Part shown: piece after piece, positions 25,477 through 34,394 of the stretch | Layout: the number at the start of each line of letters is the position of its first letter | How positions within the stretch are numbered: the first letter of the stretch is position 1 | The notes under the pieces: model-generated | Databases searched by the model: none | The model's input: only the letters and a program-made list of their open reading frames with translations | What the model was told of the DNA's origin: nothing | Program-made: the position numbers and the translations under genes | Source: Paenibacillus silviterrae | GTDB lineage: Bacteria; Bacillota; Bacilli; Paenibacillales; NBRC-103111 | Direction: 5' to 3' | Assembly (NCBI RefSeq): GCF_030167925.1 | Contig: NZ_JASKUT010000002.1 | Coordinates: forward strand, 1,116,001-1,180,000 | DNA length: 64,000 bases

Positions 25477-27128
25477 CAGATATCCACCCCTTCGTGAGTA
25501 CATTCCACAGTAAAAGAAGCAGTCACCTCATCACTGTCCTTGTAGCCAATACGCACCGCTTTGGCACGCAGCACGAGCGAGCCCTCGGGCAGTACGATCG
25601 GACCCGTGTACAGCTTCCACCTCGGTTCCTCTCCTTCATCTGTCGTGTAAGCGATCGATGCGCCCTGTGTGGCGCAATGCAGCAGTACCGCCGTCGGCTC
25701 CGCATAGCTGCCTTCCTTTGCAGGGATCAGCCCTGGCAGCCCGCTATTGATCGGGATGAAGAGCGGCGCCGCCGTCTGCGGCTGTTGACCGCCGGGCCAC
25801 ATCTGCGAGACCATCTGCGATTCTGGCACATCTCCCCACACATCGTACTTGGCACGCCAAGCATCCAGCTCCATACGCATCCGCTCCAGCGTAGTTCGGT
25901 ACGCAGGGTCCCCGGCCAGATTGCGAGTCTCATAAGGATCCTCCTCGCAATCATACAGCTCCTCCGCCGGCCGTTTCGTTTGCATTAGCAGCTGCTGCTT
26001 CGCTTCAAGCTCCCCGGCAAGCTGCAGCCTCCACAGCTCCTGGAACATCTGATGCTGGTGGCTAAAGCGGATCCATGGCAAATATGGCATCTCTGGATGG
26101 TAATTACAAATGTACTTGAACCGCTGGTCCCTCACCGCACGAACCATATCATACGATTCATCATAGCGGTCGCGGGTCGCGAAGATAAATTCCCTCGTCT
26201 CCGCCTCCGCTCCGGCGAACGGCCGGCCCGCCAGATGATACGGCCGTGTCACCCCGGCAGCCGAGAGCACCGTCGGTCCAAGATCGAGCAGGCTGACCAA
26301 TTGCTCCGACACCTCTCCGGGAGCCAGCACCCCCGGCCAGCGTACGATGAGCGGAACACGGATACCCGCATCGTAGGGCCAGCGCTTCGCTCTCGGTAAG
26401 CCCTCCCCGTGATCGCTCCAGAGGAATACGATCGTGTTCTCCGCCAGTCCATCCTCCTCCAGCTGCTTCAGAAGCTCGCCGACATAGTGATCCGCCTCCT
26501 CGATCAGATCGTAATACCGGGCCAGCGACTCCCGCGATTTCGGCGTATCCGGAAGATAGGGCGGCAATTTCACCTGATCCGGGTCGGTGACGAGCGGACG
26601 TTCCGTTTCCTGTTCCGGGTGCAGCATCTTACGGAACAAATCGCCCCACATGCTGCTTTCATGGGTGAGCATATGGTTGAACACCGCGAAGAAGGGCTGT
26701 CCCGGCGCCCGGTGGCGCCAATGGGCCTGCTTCCCATTCTCATCCCATGCGGTCAGCGGCGACTCAAAGTTATAATCGGTCTTCCAATTGTTCGTACAAT
26801 AATAACCGTCGGCCCGCAAATATTCCGTAAATGTCTTGACGTAAGCGGGGGGTACCGCCAGGTAAGGGGTCGGCAGCTCCGGTGTATTCGGATTCACATG
26901 CTCCGTTCGCATATGATGTGTCCCAATGGAGGTCGGGTACATGCCCGTAATGACCGCGGATCGGCTGGGGGAGCAAACCCCAGCCGTCGCGAAGGCATTG
27001 CGGTACAGCCGCCCTTGCTGAGCAAGCCTATTGATATTCGGTGTCCTGGCAACCGAATCCCCGTAACAGCCGAAGCGGGGACTCGTATCCTCCAGCGAGA
27101 TCCAGAGAATATTCGGTTTCGTGCTCAT
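25473..27128 (-). CDS. Type I sulfatase with C-terminal beta-sandwich extension
   Basis: A 551-residue S1 sulfatase. It starts ILWISLEDTSPRFGCYGD and has formylglycine motif GVCSPSRSAVITGMYP followed by THHMRTEHV; these recall the heparan N-sulfatase (S1_8-like) branch, though I cannot assign the subfamily with certainty. The metal site is FLWSDHGEGLPR. Residues after about 470 form an extra domain (SIAYTTDEGEEPRWKLYTGP, RAKAVRIGYKDS) like the chitobiase/hexosaminidase C-terminal fold that may bind sugar. GGGGG precedes the ATG. It sits 10 bases after another sulfatase and overlaps the GH3 start. Confidence 0.92.
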   Translation of the reverse strand: MSTKPNILWISLEDTSPRFGCYGDSVARTPNINRLAQQGRLYRNAFATAGVCSPSRSAVITGMYPTSIGTHHMRTEHVNPNTPELPTPYLAVPPAYVKTFTEYLRADGYYCTNNWKTDYNFESPLTAWDENGKQAHWRHRAPGQPFFAVFNHMLTHESSMWGDLFRKMLHPEQETERPLVTDPDQVKLPPYLPDTPKSRESLARYYDLIEEADHYVGELLKQLEEDGLAENTIVFLWSDHGEGLPRAKRWPYDAGIRVPLIVRWPGVLAPGEVSEQLVSLLDLGPTVLSAAGVTRPYHLAGRPFAGAEAETREFIFATRDRYDESYDMVRAVRDQRFKYICNYHPEMPYLPWIRFSHQHQMFQELWRLQLAGELEAKQQLLMQTKRPAEELYDCEEDPYETRNLAGDPAYRTTLERMRMELDAWRAKYDVWGDVPESQMVSQMWPGGQQPQTAAPLFIPINSGLPGLIPAKEGSYAEPTAVLLHCATQGASIAYTTDEGEEPRWKLYTGPIVLPEGSLVLRAKAVRIGYKDSDEVTASFTVECTHEGVDIC

Positions 27129-27138
27129 GGCAATCCCC

Positions 27139-28686
27139 CTACTTCTTCATCATTTTGGCGTTGATTCGAGCCCTCATCTCACCGTAGAAGGCGCTTGGCT
27201 CCTGAGGGAATTCATTCGGATGTCGGCGGACCAGCTCCGGCACGAGCTCGCCGCGGCCCGTTTCCTCCAGCCGTTCAATGTAATTTTTCAAATAGCCTCG
27301 CGCGTGGAACGGACCGCCTTCTTTAATAACCGTCCACAGCGGATCAACGGCATCGGTGTTTTTACGCATCGCAGCATCATGCCACTGGTTCAAATAGTAC
27401 ACAGCCTCACGGCACACCTGCGGATACTCGGCGGCTACATTGTTCTGCTCCTTCGGGTCCTCCATCAGGTTGAACAGCATCTCCTCGTCGAACAGATGGA
27501 AGCCGTCGTGATACGTACGGATGTACATCCAGTCACCGAACCTGACACTTCGCTGCGCCACATGTGCACATTGGGATACAACCAGGTAGTCATGGCCGCA
27601 GTCCGTGCCTTCCTTCAAAGCTTGAGCATAACTCGACCCGCTCCACTCAGGAGCAGCCGGTCCGCCAAACATCTCTGCAAATGTCGGCAGCAGGTCGAGA
27701 TGGTAATGCAGCCCCTCGTCCACAATGCCCTGCTTCATACCCGGCCAGCGGATGATCATCGGAATGCGGCAGGTGCCTTGATCCGCCGTGGCGTGCTCTC
27801 CGTAGATGCCAAGCTGTCCCATGTTCTCACCGTGGTCGGCGGAGATCAGAATGATAAGGTCCTCCATTACACCCTGCTTCTCGAGTGCTGCGAACAAACG
27901 GCCGAGATGCTCGTCCATATAGCGTATTCCGCAGTCGTAGCCGTCGATCATGCGTCTCATGTCATCCATGTTCATAATGTCGCCAGGATAACGAGGGAAT
28001 ACCGGGCTGGTCGAATTCGTGTAGGTTTTCTCCCGATAATCGATGTTCAGCTCATGCACGCTGTGGGAGCCTGCGAGCTTCTTATGCCTCTCAAGCACCT
28101 CCTCCGTCAGCCACTCCGGCAGCGGATCGTTCTCGAACGGATTACCGAATTCCACAGGTGCGCGGTATGGGGTGTGCGGATCCCAGTAGTTGATGTACAA
28201 GAACCAATCATCCTTCGATGCATTGCGCTCAATCCAATCCAGCGCCGTAGGGGTAACTTCCTCCGCGGACTCGTTGCCATAGCCTCCCGTGTTCATGATC
28301 TCATTAAAGCCCGCGTAGAAGTGGAAGGTGGAGTGGCGCTGCGGGAACGGACTGATCAGCACCGTGTTCAGATTCCCTACGAGATTCAGGTAGGAAGGAA
28401 GTGAGCCCCCGCGTGTCAGCTTGCCCATGAGCTCACGCTCGCGTCCCTCCGGCTTCATATCCCCTGCCGTACCGCCATGTCCGACAAGGCCATTGTTAAT
28501 ACCAAACTTGCCGCTCATCAGCGCCGTCCGGGACGGGGCGCAGGGAGCATCGGAGGTATAATAATTCGTAAAACGCACGCCTTCCGCGGCGATACGATCG
28601 ATATTCGGTGAAGTGTTCCGTTGGTAGCCATAACAACCTAGGTGATCCGGGCTAGTTGAATCCAAATCAAGAAACAATATTCTCAT
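27139..28686 (-). CDS. Type I sulfatase (Cys-type)
   Basis: A 515-residue S1 sulfatase with LFLDLDSTSPDHLGCYGY, formylglycine motif DAPCAPSRTALMSGKFG, and metal site LISADHGENMGQLG. No signal peptide is visible. GGAG lies nine bases before the ATG. It is the first gene of the sulfatase-sulfatase-GH3 transcript, behind copy 2 of the shared promoter motif. The exact linkage is unknown. Confidence 0.92.
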   Translation of the reverse strand: MRILFLDLDSTSPDHLGCYGYQRNTSPNIDRIAAEGVRFTNYYTSDAPCAPSRTALMSGKFGINNGLVGHGGTAGDMKPEGRERELMGKLTRGGSLPSYLNLVGNLNTVLISPFPQRHSTFHFYAGFNEIMNTGGYGNESAEEVTPTALDWIERNASKDDWFLYINYWDPHTPYRAPVEFGNPFENDPLPEWLTEEVLERHKKLAGSHSVHELNIDYREKTYTNSTSPVFPRYPGDIMNMDDMRRMIDGYDCGIRYMDEHLGRLFAALEKQGVMEDLIILISADHGENMGQLGIYGEHATADQGTCRIPMIIRWPGMKQGIVDEGLHYHLDLLPTFAEMFGGPAAPEWSGSSYAQALKEGTDCGHDYLVVSQCAHVAQRSVRFGDWMYIRTYHDGFHLFDEEMLFNLMEDPKEQNNVAAEYPQVCREAVYYLNQWHDAAMRKNTDAVDPLWTVIKEGGPFHARGYLKNYIERLEETGRGELVPELVRRHPNEFPQEPSAFYGEMRARINAKMMKK

Positions 28687-28739
28687 TCGTTTCAGCTCCG
28701 TTTTCTCAATATAGTAAGTGCAGTCAAGTCTTCCTCTTC

Positions 28740-28782
28740 ATCATATAGGGTGCTCTTACATTCGTCGTTATCCGATTCTCTG
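28740..28782 (-). promoter_or_regulatory. Shared locus promoter, copy 2 (before sulfatase)
   Basis: Minus-strand CAGAGAATCGGATAACGACG begins 37 bases before TATGAT. Motif and spacing match the promoters at 19980 and 30431. Confidence 0.72.
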
Positions 28783-28805
28783 ATTCCTGATACAATCGTA
28801 TAACT

Positions 28806-28845
28806 GCAAAAAAACTCCCCTCAGCCTAGGTGCTAAGGGGAGTAT
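28806..28845 (-). terminator. Terminator after the binding-protein gene
   Basis: ACTCCCCT and AGGGGAGT form an 8-bp stem, with TTTTTTT following on the minus strand, about 12 bases past the stop at 28857. It keeps the abundant binding-protein message separate from the sulfatase transcript. Confidence 0.88.
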
Positions 28846-28856
28846 AAGCAAATTGC

Positions 28857-30380
28857 CTATTCCTTGTATGACTTGTTGATTTCTTCAATGATCTTGCTGC
28901 CGCCGTTGGCCAGCCAGTCCTGGGACGCCTTCTCTATCGCGGATACCGGCTCGCGGCCCATGATGATCTTGGACACGGTCTCCATGAACTTCACGTTCAG
29001 GTTCCCGCCGCTTCGGTTGAAGGTCTCGGACTCCAGTCCCGCTGCAGGATTCGGCCACTTGAACTTCTCGTTCATCGCGAACATGTCACGCATGACCTTG
29101 TGGTAGGCAGGGTCCTCCCATTTGTACATCTGAATCCCCGGATCGAACGGACGCAGAATCCAGTTATTGATCAGATTCTGACGGTCCTTGTCCGCTGCCT
29201 CGAGCTTCTCATACTTGTCATTGGAAATCTTCTTGTAATGGACACCCTCGATACCGTGCTTGATGAAATCAGAGCCCTCTGGGGACAGGAAGTAATCCAT
29301 GATCATAAGGATGCGGCGCTTCTTCTTCTCGTCAATCTTGTTGTTGATGACCTGCTTGTTGAGCATGTCAAAAGTAAGTGTTGCCGTCAAGCCTGTCGGT
29401 CCTTTTGGCGGCTCGATCGGTGTGACGACACCGGCCGGAACGAGCTTCTGGACCGCTTTCTTCGTGTTGTTGTAGTCGTTCGGGTTCAGGATGGTGAAAC
29501 CTACCTTGTTCCCCTCGAACTTATCAATCGTAGAACGAACCTTGTTTACGGCAAAGTCCTTATCCAATACGCCTTCATTGTATGCCTTATTCATGAAGGT
29601 CAGGAATTGTTTCCACTCCTCCACCTGCGTTTGGTAAGGCACCAGCTTGCCGCCTTCCTCCTTCCATAGTCTCGACAAACCGAAGCTAGCCTGGAGAAAC
29701 TCAATATCCCGGAGCATATTTTCCGTTGGATCGATGTAGAAGGAGAATCCGATCGTATCCTGCTTGCCGTTGCCGTCCGGATCCTTTGTTGCGAACGCTT
29801 TCGCAACTTCATAGAACTCATCCACGGTTTTGGGGGCGGACATCCCCAGATTTTTTAGCCAATCCTCGCGAACCGCATACGAATCCCTCGCTTCCGTGAG
29901 ATAGTACGGGATCCCGAGTACTTTTCCTTTAGGATTAAGAACCGTCAGAGGTCCTTGCGGAATTTTCGCGAGATTCGGATAATCCTTCAGGACCGGTTGA
30001 ATGTCGTAGAACAGCCCCTGCTTCTTCCACTTATTGAACTCAGGGTGCAGGATGTAGAAAACGTCCGGAAACTCATTGGAGGCCGCCAGAACGTTCAGCT
30101 TCTCTTTATAGTTTGCGAAGGGAACCCATTGAATCTTCAGGTCTACATTAAATTTCTTGTTGATTTCTCGAATCATCGGATGATCTTCCGGCCAGCCCCC
30201 GCCTTGGAAGGCTTGAGACATCCAGGTAATCGTCAGCTTTTCACTAATATCATTCACGTTCGCGTTAGCCGCAGGCTCACCAGCCTTCGGAGTCGTTGCA
30301 CCGGTCTCCTGCTTCGAACAGGCGATGACACTACCCGTCGCCAGCATCAGAGCGCAAAGCATCAGAAGCTTTTTCTTCAT
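28857..30380 (-). CDS. Extracellular solute-binding lipoprotein, LplA type
   Basis: A 507-residue lipoprotein whose signal peptide ends in lipobox GSVIAC, so it would be anchored outside the membrane by Cys near residue 21. The body is a family-1 sugar-binding protein of the long LplA/YtcQ class (about 500 residues), with DVFYILHPEFNKWKKQG and DEFYEVAKAFATKDPDGNGK. It pairs with the LplB/LplC permeases although those are 9 kb away; it is the only binding protein in the locus. AAAGGGGAA precedes the ATG. It would capture the sulfated oligosaccharide. Confidence 0.93.
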   Translation of the reverse strand: MKKKLLMLCALMLATGSVIACSKQETGATTPKAGEPAANANVNDISEKLTITWMSQAFQGGGWPEDHPMIREINKKFNVDLKIQWVPFANYKEKLNVLAASNEFPDVFYILHPEFNKWKKQGLFYDIQPVLKDYPNLAKIPQGPLTVLNPKGKVLGIPYYLTEARDSYAVREDWLKNLGMSAPKTVDEFYEVAKAFATKDPDGNGKQDTIGFSFYIDPTENMLRDIEFLQASFGLSRLWKEEGGKLVPYQTQVEEWKQFLTFMNKAYNEGVLDKDFAVNKVRSTIDKFEGNKVGFTILNPNDYNNTKKAVQKLVPAGVVTPIEPPKGPTGLTATLTFDMLNKQVINNKIDEKKKRRILMIMDYFLSPEGSDFIKHGIEGVHYKKISNDKYEKLEAADKDRQNLINNWILRPFDPGIQMYKWEDPAYHKVMRDMFAMNEKFKWPNPAAGLESETFNRSGGNLNVKFMETVSKIIMGREPVSAIEKASQDWLANGGSKIIEEINKSYKE

Positions 30381-30430
30381 TTCTATCGTTCCCCTTTCCA
30401 ATGTTCAGCTTGTTGTGTTGTTGCCTCTTT

Positions 30431-30473
30431 ATCATAGGGGATTTAAGCGGATATCGCGTTACACGATTCTCTG
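30431..30473 (-). promoter_or_regulatory. Shared locus promoter, copy 1 (before binding protein)
   Basis: Minus-strand CAGAGAATCGTGTAACGCGA begins 37 bases before TATGAT, with the start codon about 50 bases further on. It is the third instance of one motif with fixed spacing in the sulfatase locus. Confidence 0.72.
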
Positions 30474-30646
30474 AATTCTTATCCTATCAAAAAAATAAGA
30501 GTACGCCAACAATCGAACGAAGCGATTGTGAAGGCATCCTTGCGGGTGGATCAGGAATCCTTCGCTTACTTCAATAAAAAAGTAATAATTTAAACGTATA
30601 AGGGGAAATGTAAGCTCAAATATTTTAACAACAGGAGTTGTATTTA

Positions 30647-31660
30647 ATGGCAGGTACTCATGTAGTGGGATTGTCGTCGACTGAATTATCATCATTATGG
30701 ACATCCTATATTAATGATAGTATTTCGGTATGTCTTTCCAAGTATCTAGTGCAGATGACTGAGGACGATGAAGCGAAGGCGCTTCTTGAACAATCGTTAA
30801 CTTTAGCTCAAACTCACTTGCAAACGATTCAACATCTTTTTAAAAAGGAAACGTTCCCTATCCCTATTGGTTTTTCTGATGCTGATGTTCATGTTTCAGC
30901 TCCCCCTCTCTTTTTCGATCTCTTCCCTCTGAGCTATGTTTATGCCATGAGTCGGATTGGCCTGACGAAATATGCTATGTATCTGTCTAATGTTGCTCGT
31001 GAGGATGTAAGAAGCTATTACACACAGTGTCTGCACTCCACGGCCGAGTTGTACAACAAATCCGTCACGCTTATGTTAGACAAGGGGATCTACGATCGGC
31101 CGCCGATGATTCCTTATCCTGACCATGCCAGCTATATAAAAAAGAAAGAAAACTTCCTATCCAAGTGGTTCGGGCCTCAGCGACAGCTAAATGTAATGGA
31201 AATATCCGAAATGTTCTTCAATATTGAGAGAAACTACTTCGGACTGATCCTTCTTACAGCATTTATTCAAGTGGTTAAGGACGAGAAGATCAAACGCCTC
31301 TTGATAAGAGGCAAAGAAATGGCAACGGAACAAATCCGGTTTATCAATGAAAAGTTTATACAAGACGATTTGCTCGGAACTGTTATGGTGAATACGGAAG
31401 TTACAACATCAACGGTATCTCCTTTCTCTGACAAATTAATTCTTACTCTTATCAACCTGCTTAATTCCGCTGCTCTCTCTTTTCTTGGAAATGCCATCTC
31501 GATGACTACTCGTCTTGATTTGATTGGGGAATATTCCAAGCTTATGGTTGAGGTCATGCAGTATGGTAAAGATGTGACAGATCTGCTGATCGAAAGGGAA
31601 TGGCTGGAGGAGCCTCCGCAAGCCCCTAATCGAAAGGAGCTTGCCGGGTTAACAAAATAA
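30647..31660 (+). CDS. DUF3231 family protein
   Basis: A 337-residue protein built from two similar halves (about 10-160 and 180-330), each with a helical region around LLEQSLTLAQTHLQTI or LLIRGKEMATEQIRFI and then an acidic-proline patch. This matches the DUF3231 family of Bacillales, often reported in spore or sporulation contexts; its activity is unknown. CAGGAG precedes the ATG at 30647 by eight bases. It is divergent from the sugar binding-protein gene. Other spore-type genes follow on the next 3 kb. Confidence 0.85.
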   Translation: MAGTHVVGLSSTELSSLWTSYINDSISVCLSKYLVQMTEDDEAKALLEQSLTLAQTHLQTIQHLFKKETFPIPIGFSDADVHVSAPPLFFDLFPLSYVYAMSRIGLTKYAMYLSNVAREDVRSYYTQCLHSTAELYNKSVTLMLDKGIYDRPPMIPYPDHASYIKKKENFLSKWFGPQRQLNVMEISEMFFNIERNYFGLILLTAFIQVVKDEKIKRLLIRGKEMATEQIRFINEKFIQDDLLGTVMVNTEVTTSTVSPFSDKLILTLINLLNSAALSFLGNAISMTTRLDLIGEYSKLMVEVMQYGKDVTDLLIEREWLEEPPQAPNRKELAGLTK

Positions 31661-31664
31661 ACTT

Positions 31665-31717
31665 CGGCTGTTTGGGACAGAAATGAAAATTTTGTCCCAA
31701 GCAGCCGCTTTATTTGG
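31665..31717 (+). terminator. Terminator of the DUF3231 gene
   Basis: CGGCTGTTTGGGACA and TGTCCCAAGCAGCCG pair over about 15 bases with one mismatch, followed by CTTTATTT, directly after the stop at 31660. Confidence 0.85.
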
Positions 31718-31793
31718 CAAGTTTATGGAATAACCTCATGATTCGCTGATCACACTATTCCTAAAAGATTTTGCCTTGAGGGAGTGAATACGA

Positions 31794-32261
31794 GTGGTTT
31801 TAGGAGCGTATCTTGTTGCGGCGTTGATCGTCGTCCTCGTTTTCGCCTATCTTCCGAAACGGCTTCACTTACTCGAGCTTTGGTTCAACGCAATCTTCTT
31901 TATTTACATATATACATATCAGTTCAGCATCTTCACCAATATGAATCTCGTATCCTTACCCATGGAACCGGGTAAAATCGCTGCATCCGTGGCAGTCCGC
32001 TTCGTAATGCTCCCGCTTCTCGTCCTACTTTTCTTAGAAATTTTCGTTAGATCCACTCTGCGAACCGGATTCATAGTGCTTATTCTCAGCGGGGTGGTGC
32101 TCGTTTTTGCGCAACAAATATTTCGTTGGACAGGCATTATTCAGTATACCGAAGCGGGAAATTATGGATCCTCCTTTGCCTGGTTCGCGATGTTGGGAAT
32201 GAACGCGGGGTGCATGTCCGCATTTCGGCGAATGATCCGGAAGGAGCTGAAACAGTCATGA
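31794..32261 (+). CDS. Multi-span membrane protein of unknown function
   Basis: A 155-residue protein with about five hydrophobic segments and a basic tail (FRRMIRKELKQS). It resembles small membrane proteins of sporulating Bacillales (CBO0543-like), but I am not certain of the family. The GTG start has GGGAG nine bases upstream. Its stop overlaps the next ATG by four bases, so the two genes form a coupled pair. Confidence 0.65.
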   Translation: MVLGAYLVAALIVVLVFAYLPKRLHLLELWFNAIFFIYIYTYQFSIFTNMNLVSLPMEPGKIAASVAVRFVMLPLLVLLFLEIFVRSTLRTGFIVLILSGVVLVFAQQIFRWTGIIQYTEAGNYGSSFAWFAMLGMNAGCMSAFRRMIRKELKQS

Positions 32262-32800
32262 GTTTTCTGCCGTTTCCGAAACACTTCGACGCCAACGAGT
32301 GGTTTATCATCGCTGGACTGCTAGTCGGGTATGGAGCCGTTCTGCTGCCTAAAAAGCAATTCCCCTTGCCGGTCAGCCTGTTGATCATATTATTCGGCAT
32401 TACCGTCCCTAAACTATGGGACGCGACTCTAGCCGTAAAGCCGTTCGAGCTATACGACATTAACGATTATCCGATGCTGGAAATGTCGGACGTTTTCCTC
32501 CACCTTGTTTACGGTCCTTTCGCCTATATCTTTGTTTACGTCCATTGTCGGTTTCGCATGAGAGGGTTGCCAACTGTCGCCTGGATTATCGGTTATTCCT
32601 TGCTCGGTGTCGGGATGGAATGGATCGGAGCGCTTGCCAAGGTGTACACTCACAAGCACTGGAATTATCTTTACTCTTTTTTCATATACGGTTGTCTTCA
32701 GGGCTTGCTGCTTGTCTTCTACCGCCAATGGCTTACTAGCTATATACAACCCCCGAAAGAGAACGGGCTCATCAAGTCACGAAAGGAATTCCGGCTATAA
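32258..32800 (+). CDS. Multi-span membrane protein, partner of the preceding gene
   Basis: A 180-residue protein with about five spans; start FDANEWFIIAGLLVGYG and a middle segment DVFLHLVYGPFAYIFVYVHC. AAGGAG lies inside the end of the upstream gene, ten bases before the ATG, showing coupling. I do not recognise a characterised family. It is close to cwlJ but on the opposite strand. Confidence 0.65.
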   Translation: MSFLPFPKHFDANEWFIIAGLLVGYGAVLLPKKQFPLPVSLLIILFGITVPKLWDATLAVKPFELYDINDYPMLEMSDVFLHLVYGPFAYIFVYVHCRFRMRGLPTVAWIIGYSLLGVGMEWIGALAKVYTHKHWNYLYSFFIYGCLQGLLLVFYRQWLTSYIQPPKENGLIKSRKEFRL

Positions 32801-32905
32801 AGGAATTTCCTTGCAGGTACCTAGAAACAAAAAAAGACCAAATTTGCGTCACGGAGATAGACACAAACTTGATCCTATAGGTAAAAAAGCCTGCCGCTCT
32901 AGAAT

Positions 32906-33349
32906 TCAATAAGTGCTATATACTTCTTCACATTCTTCTGCGGTCGGCTCATAGAAGCAGTGAAGCTTGTAACGTCCTACGTGCGGCTGATTGTACCAGG
33001 TCGGAGGACATGGCTCGGGAGCTTCCGCCGTTCCCGGACGAAAATACCATAGAGAGAATTTAGCCGGCCAATACCGCTCCCCGTTGACCGCACGCCGAGC
33101 CAGACGGCGTTCTTGTTCTCTTGCTTTTTGATAATACATACCATGAAGCAGCGCCTCAAACGCATGAGGCTGATTGATCATTTGGGGAATTGTCCGGATT
33201 CCTTTAAAATCGGAGCAATTCGCTCTTATTCGGTTAATGCCAACATTTCCAACCAGGAGCATACCCTGCTCGCCCTCGCCCACTGCTTCGGCTCGAAGCA
33301 ACCTTGCCAACATGTCAATATCTCTGTCCCTGGCTTTTACGACCGCCAT
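32906..33349 (-). CDS. cwlJ: Spore cortex hydrolase CwlJ
   Basis: A 147-residue Hydrolase_2 (SleB/CwlJ) domain protein without a signal peptide, as is usual for CwlJ. Motifs are LLRAEAVGEGEQGMLLVGN with the conserved Glu, and the C-terminal HCFYEPTAEECEEVYSTY. CwlJ degrades cortex peptidoglycan during germination, activated by calcium dipicolinate. GAGGTG precedes the ATG. A CATACAT element at 33401-33407 on the minus strand resembles a sigma-E -10 box, about 52 bases upstream, but the -35 match is weak. It shows the host is a spore former. Confidence 0.93.
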   Translation of the reverse strand: MAVVKARDRDIDMLARLLRAEAVGEGEQGMLLVGNVGINRIRANCSDFKGIRTIPQMINQPHAFEALLHGMYYQKAREQERRLARRAVNGERYWPAKFSLWYFRPGTAEAPEPCPPTWYNQPHVGRYKLHCFYEPTAEECEEVYSTY

Positions 33350-33512
33350 CGGCTCACCTCTTTACATTGTTCTAGACAAATCATATTGTGGGCGATACAG
33401 ATGTATGACAAAAATGTAGGAATTTTGTTGGGAATGTCGAAGGTGATCCTCCCTTTTCGTCATGTTTCTAATCCGGCAAGTTTCCGGACCTTGTCCAACG
33501 GTGACTTGTCTC

Positions 33513-34376
33513 TCAGTGAAACCAGTCCCCATACCCCATTGCTTTTAAATTTTCAGCTGAAGTTCTAAGACAATCGAATGGGTCCCTGCCATACACATCG
33601 TCCTGCTCTACCAAGAAATAATGCACGCCGCTGACTAGACCGGCTTCCAGGATGTCTTTCATATGTAAGCTTCCCTCACCAATCTCGGCGAATTCAATTA
33701 CATTCGTGAAGGCTTGCATAAACTTGCCGAAATCTCCGTTCTCCAATGCACTTGTATCCATCTTGCCGACCCGATAGTCCTTAATATGCAGAAGGGCGAC
33801 GCGGCCGGCATATCGCTTAATCACCTCTACGGGGTTTTCCCCGCCACGCTGAATCCAGTGAACGTCCAGCTCAAAGCCGATATGGGAGGTATGGTTTTTA
33901 ATCATATCGAGCAGATATTCTCCATTGTACTTTTGAAACTCAATATGATGATTATGATAATATAATGAAATGCCTTCCTCCGCCAATCTTGCCGCTGCCT
34001 CATCTGCCTTGGCGATAAATTCCATCGTCTTTTCCCTGCTGCCGATATAATGAAATGGAAGCATGCCGATGCGCAGGAACGAGCAATTCAGTGCCTTACA
34101 ATCTGCCACGATTTTATCGAAGTCGTTCGTCAGTGTTTCGCCCTTCATTCCCGGCATCATTGGCTCCAAGGCTGCAGATAGGGCGGCAATCTCAATGGAA
34201 AAATCCTGTGAAGCTCTCCTTAGCTCTGTGACGTTCTCCGTTGTCATTGGAATTTGGGATACCTCCACGCAGCGGTAGCCCAGCTCAGCCACTCTCCTTA
34301 AGGTTTCGTACACGCCCAATTCCTCAACCTTGCCTTTCAGCATCATCATTTGAACACCAATGATCCCCTTTGTCAT
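33513..34376 (-). CDS. Sugar phosphate isomerase/epimerase (TIM barrel)
   Basis: A 287-residue AP-endonuclease-2-like barrel protein. Metal-ligand regions are YYHNHHIEFQ, GFELDVHWIQRGG and LLHIKDYRVG, typical of sugar isomerases, epimerases and inosose dehydratases. GGAGG precedes the ATG, 18 bases after the Gfo/Idh gene. With that oxidoreductase it probably processes the sugar brought in by the adjacent importer. The exact substrate is unknown. Confidence 0.88.
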   Translation of the reverse strand: MTKGIIGVQMMMLKGKVEELGVYETLRRVAELGYRCVEVSQIPMTTENVTELRRASQDFSIEIAALSAALEPMMPGMKGETLTNDFDKIVADCKALNCSFLRIGMLPFHYIGSREKTMEFIAKADEAAARLAEEGISLYYHNHHIEFQKYNGEYLLDMIKNHTSHIGFELDVHWIQRGGENPVEVIKRYAGRVALLHIKDYRVGKMDTSALENGDFGKFMQAFTNVIEFAEIGEGSLHMKDILEAGLVSGVHYFLVEQDDVYGRDPFDCLRTSAENLKAMGYGDWFH

Positions 34377-34394
34377 AAGGGCACCTCCATTTCA

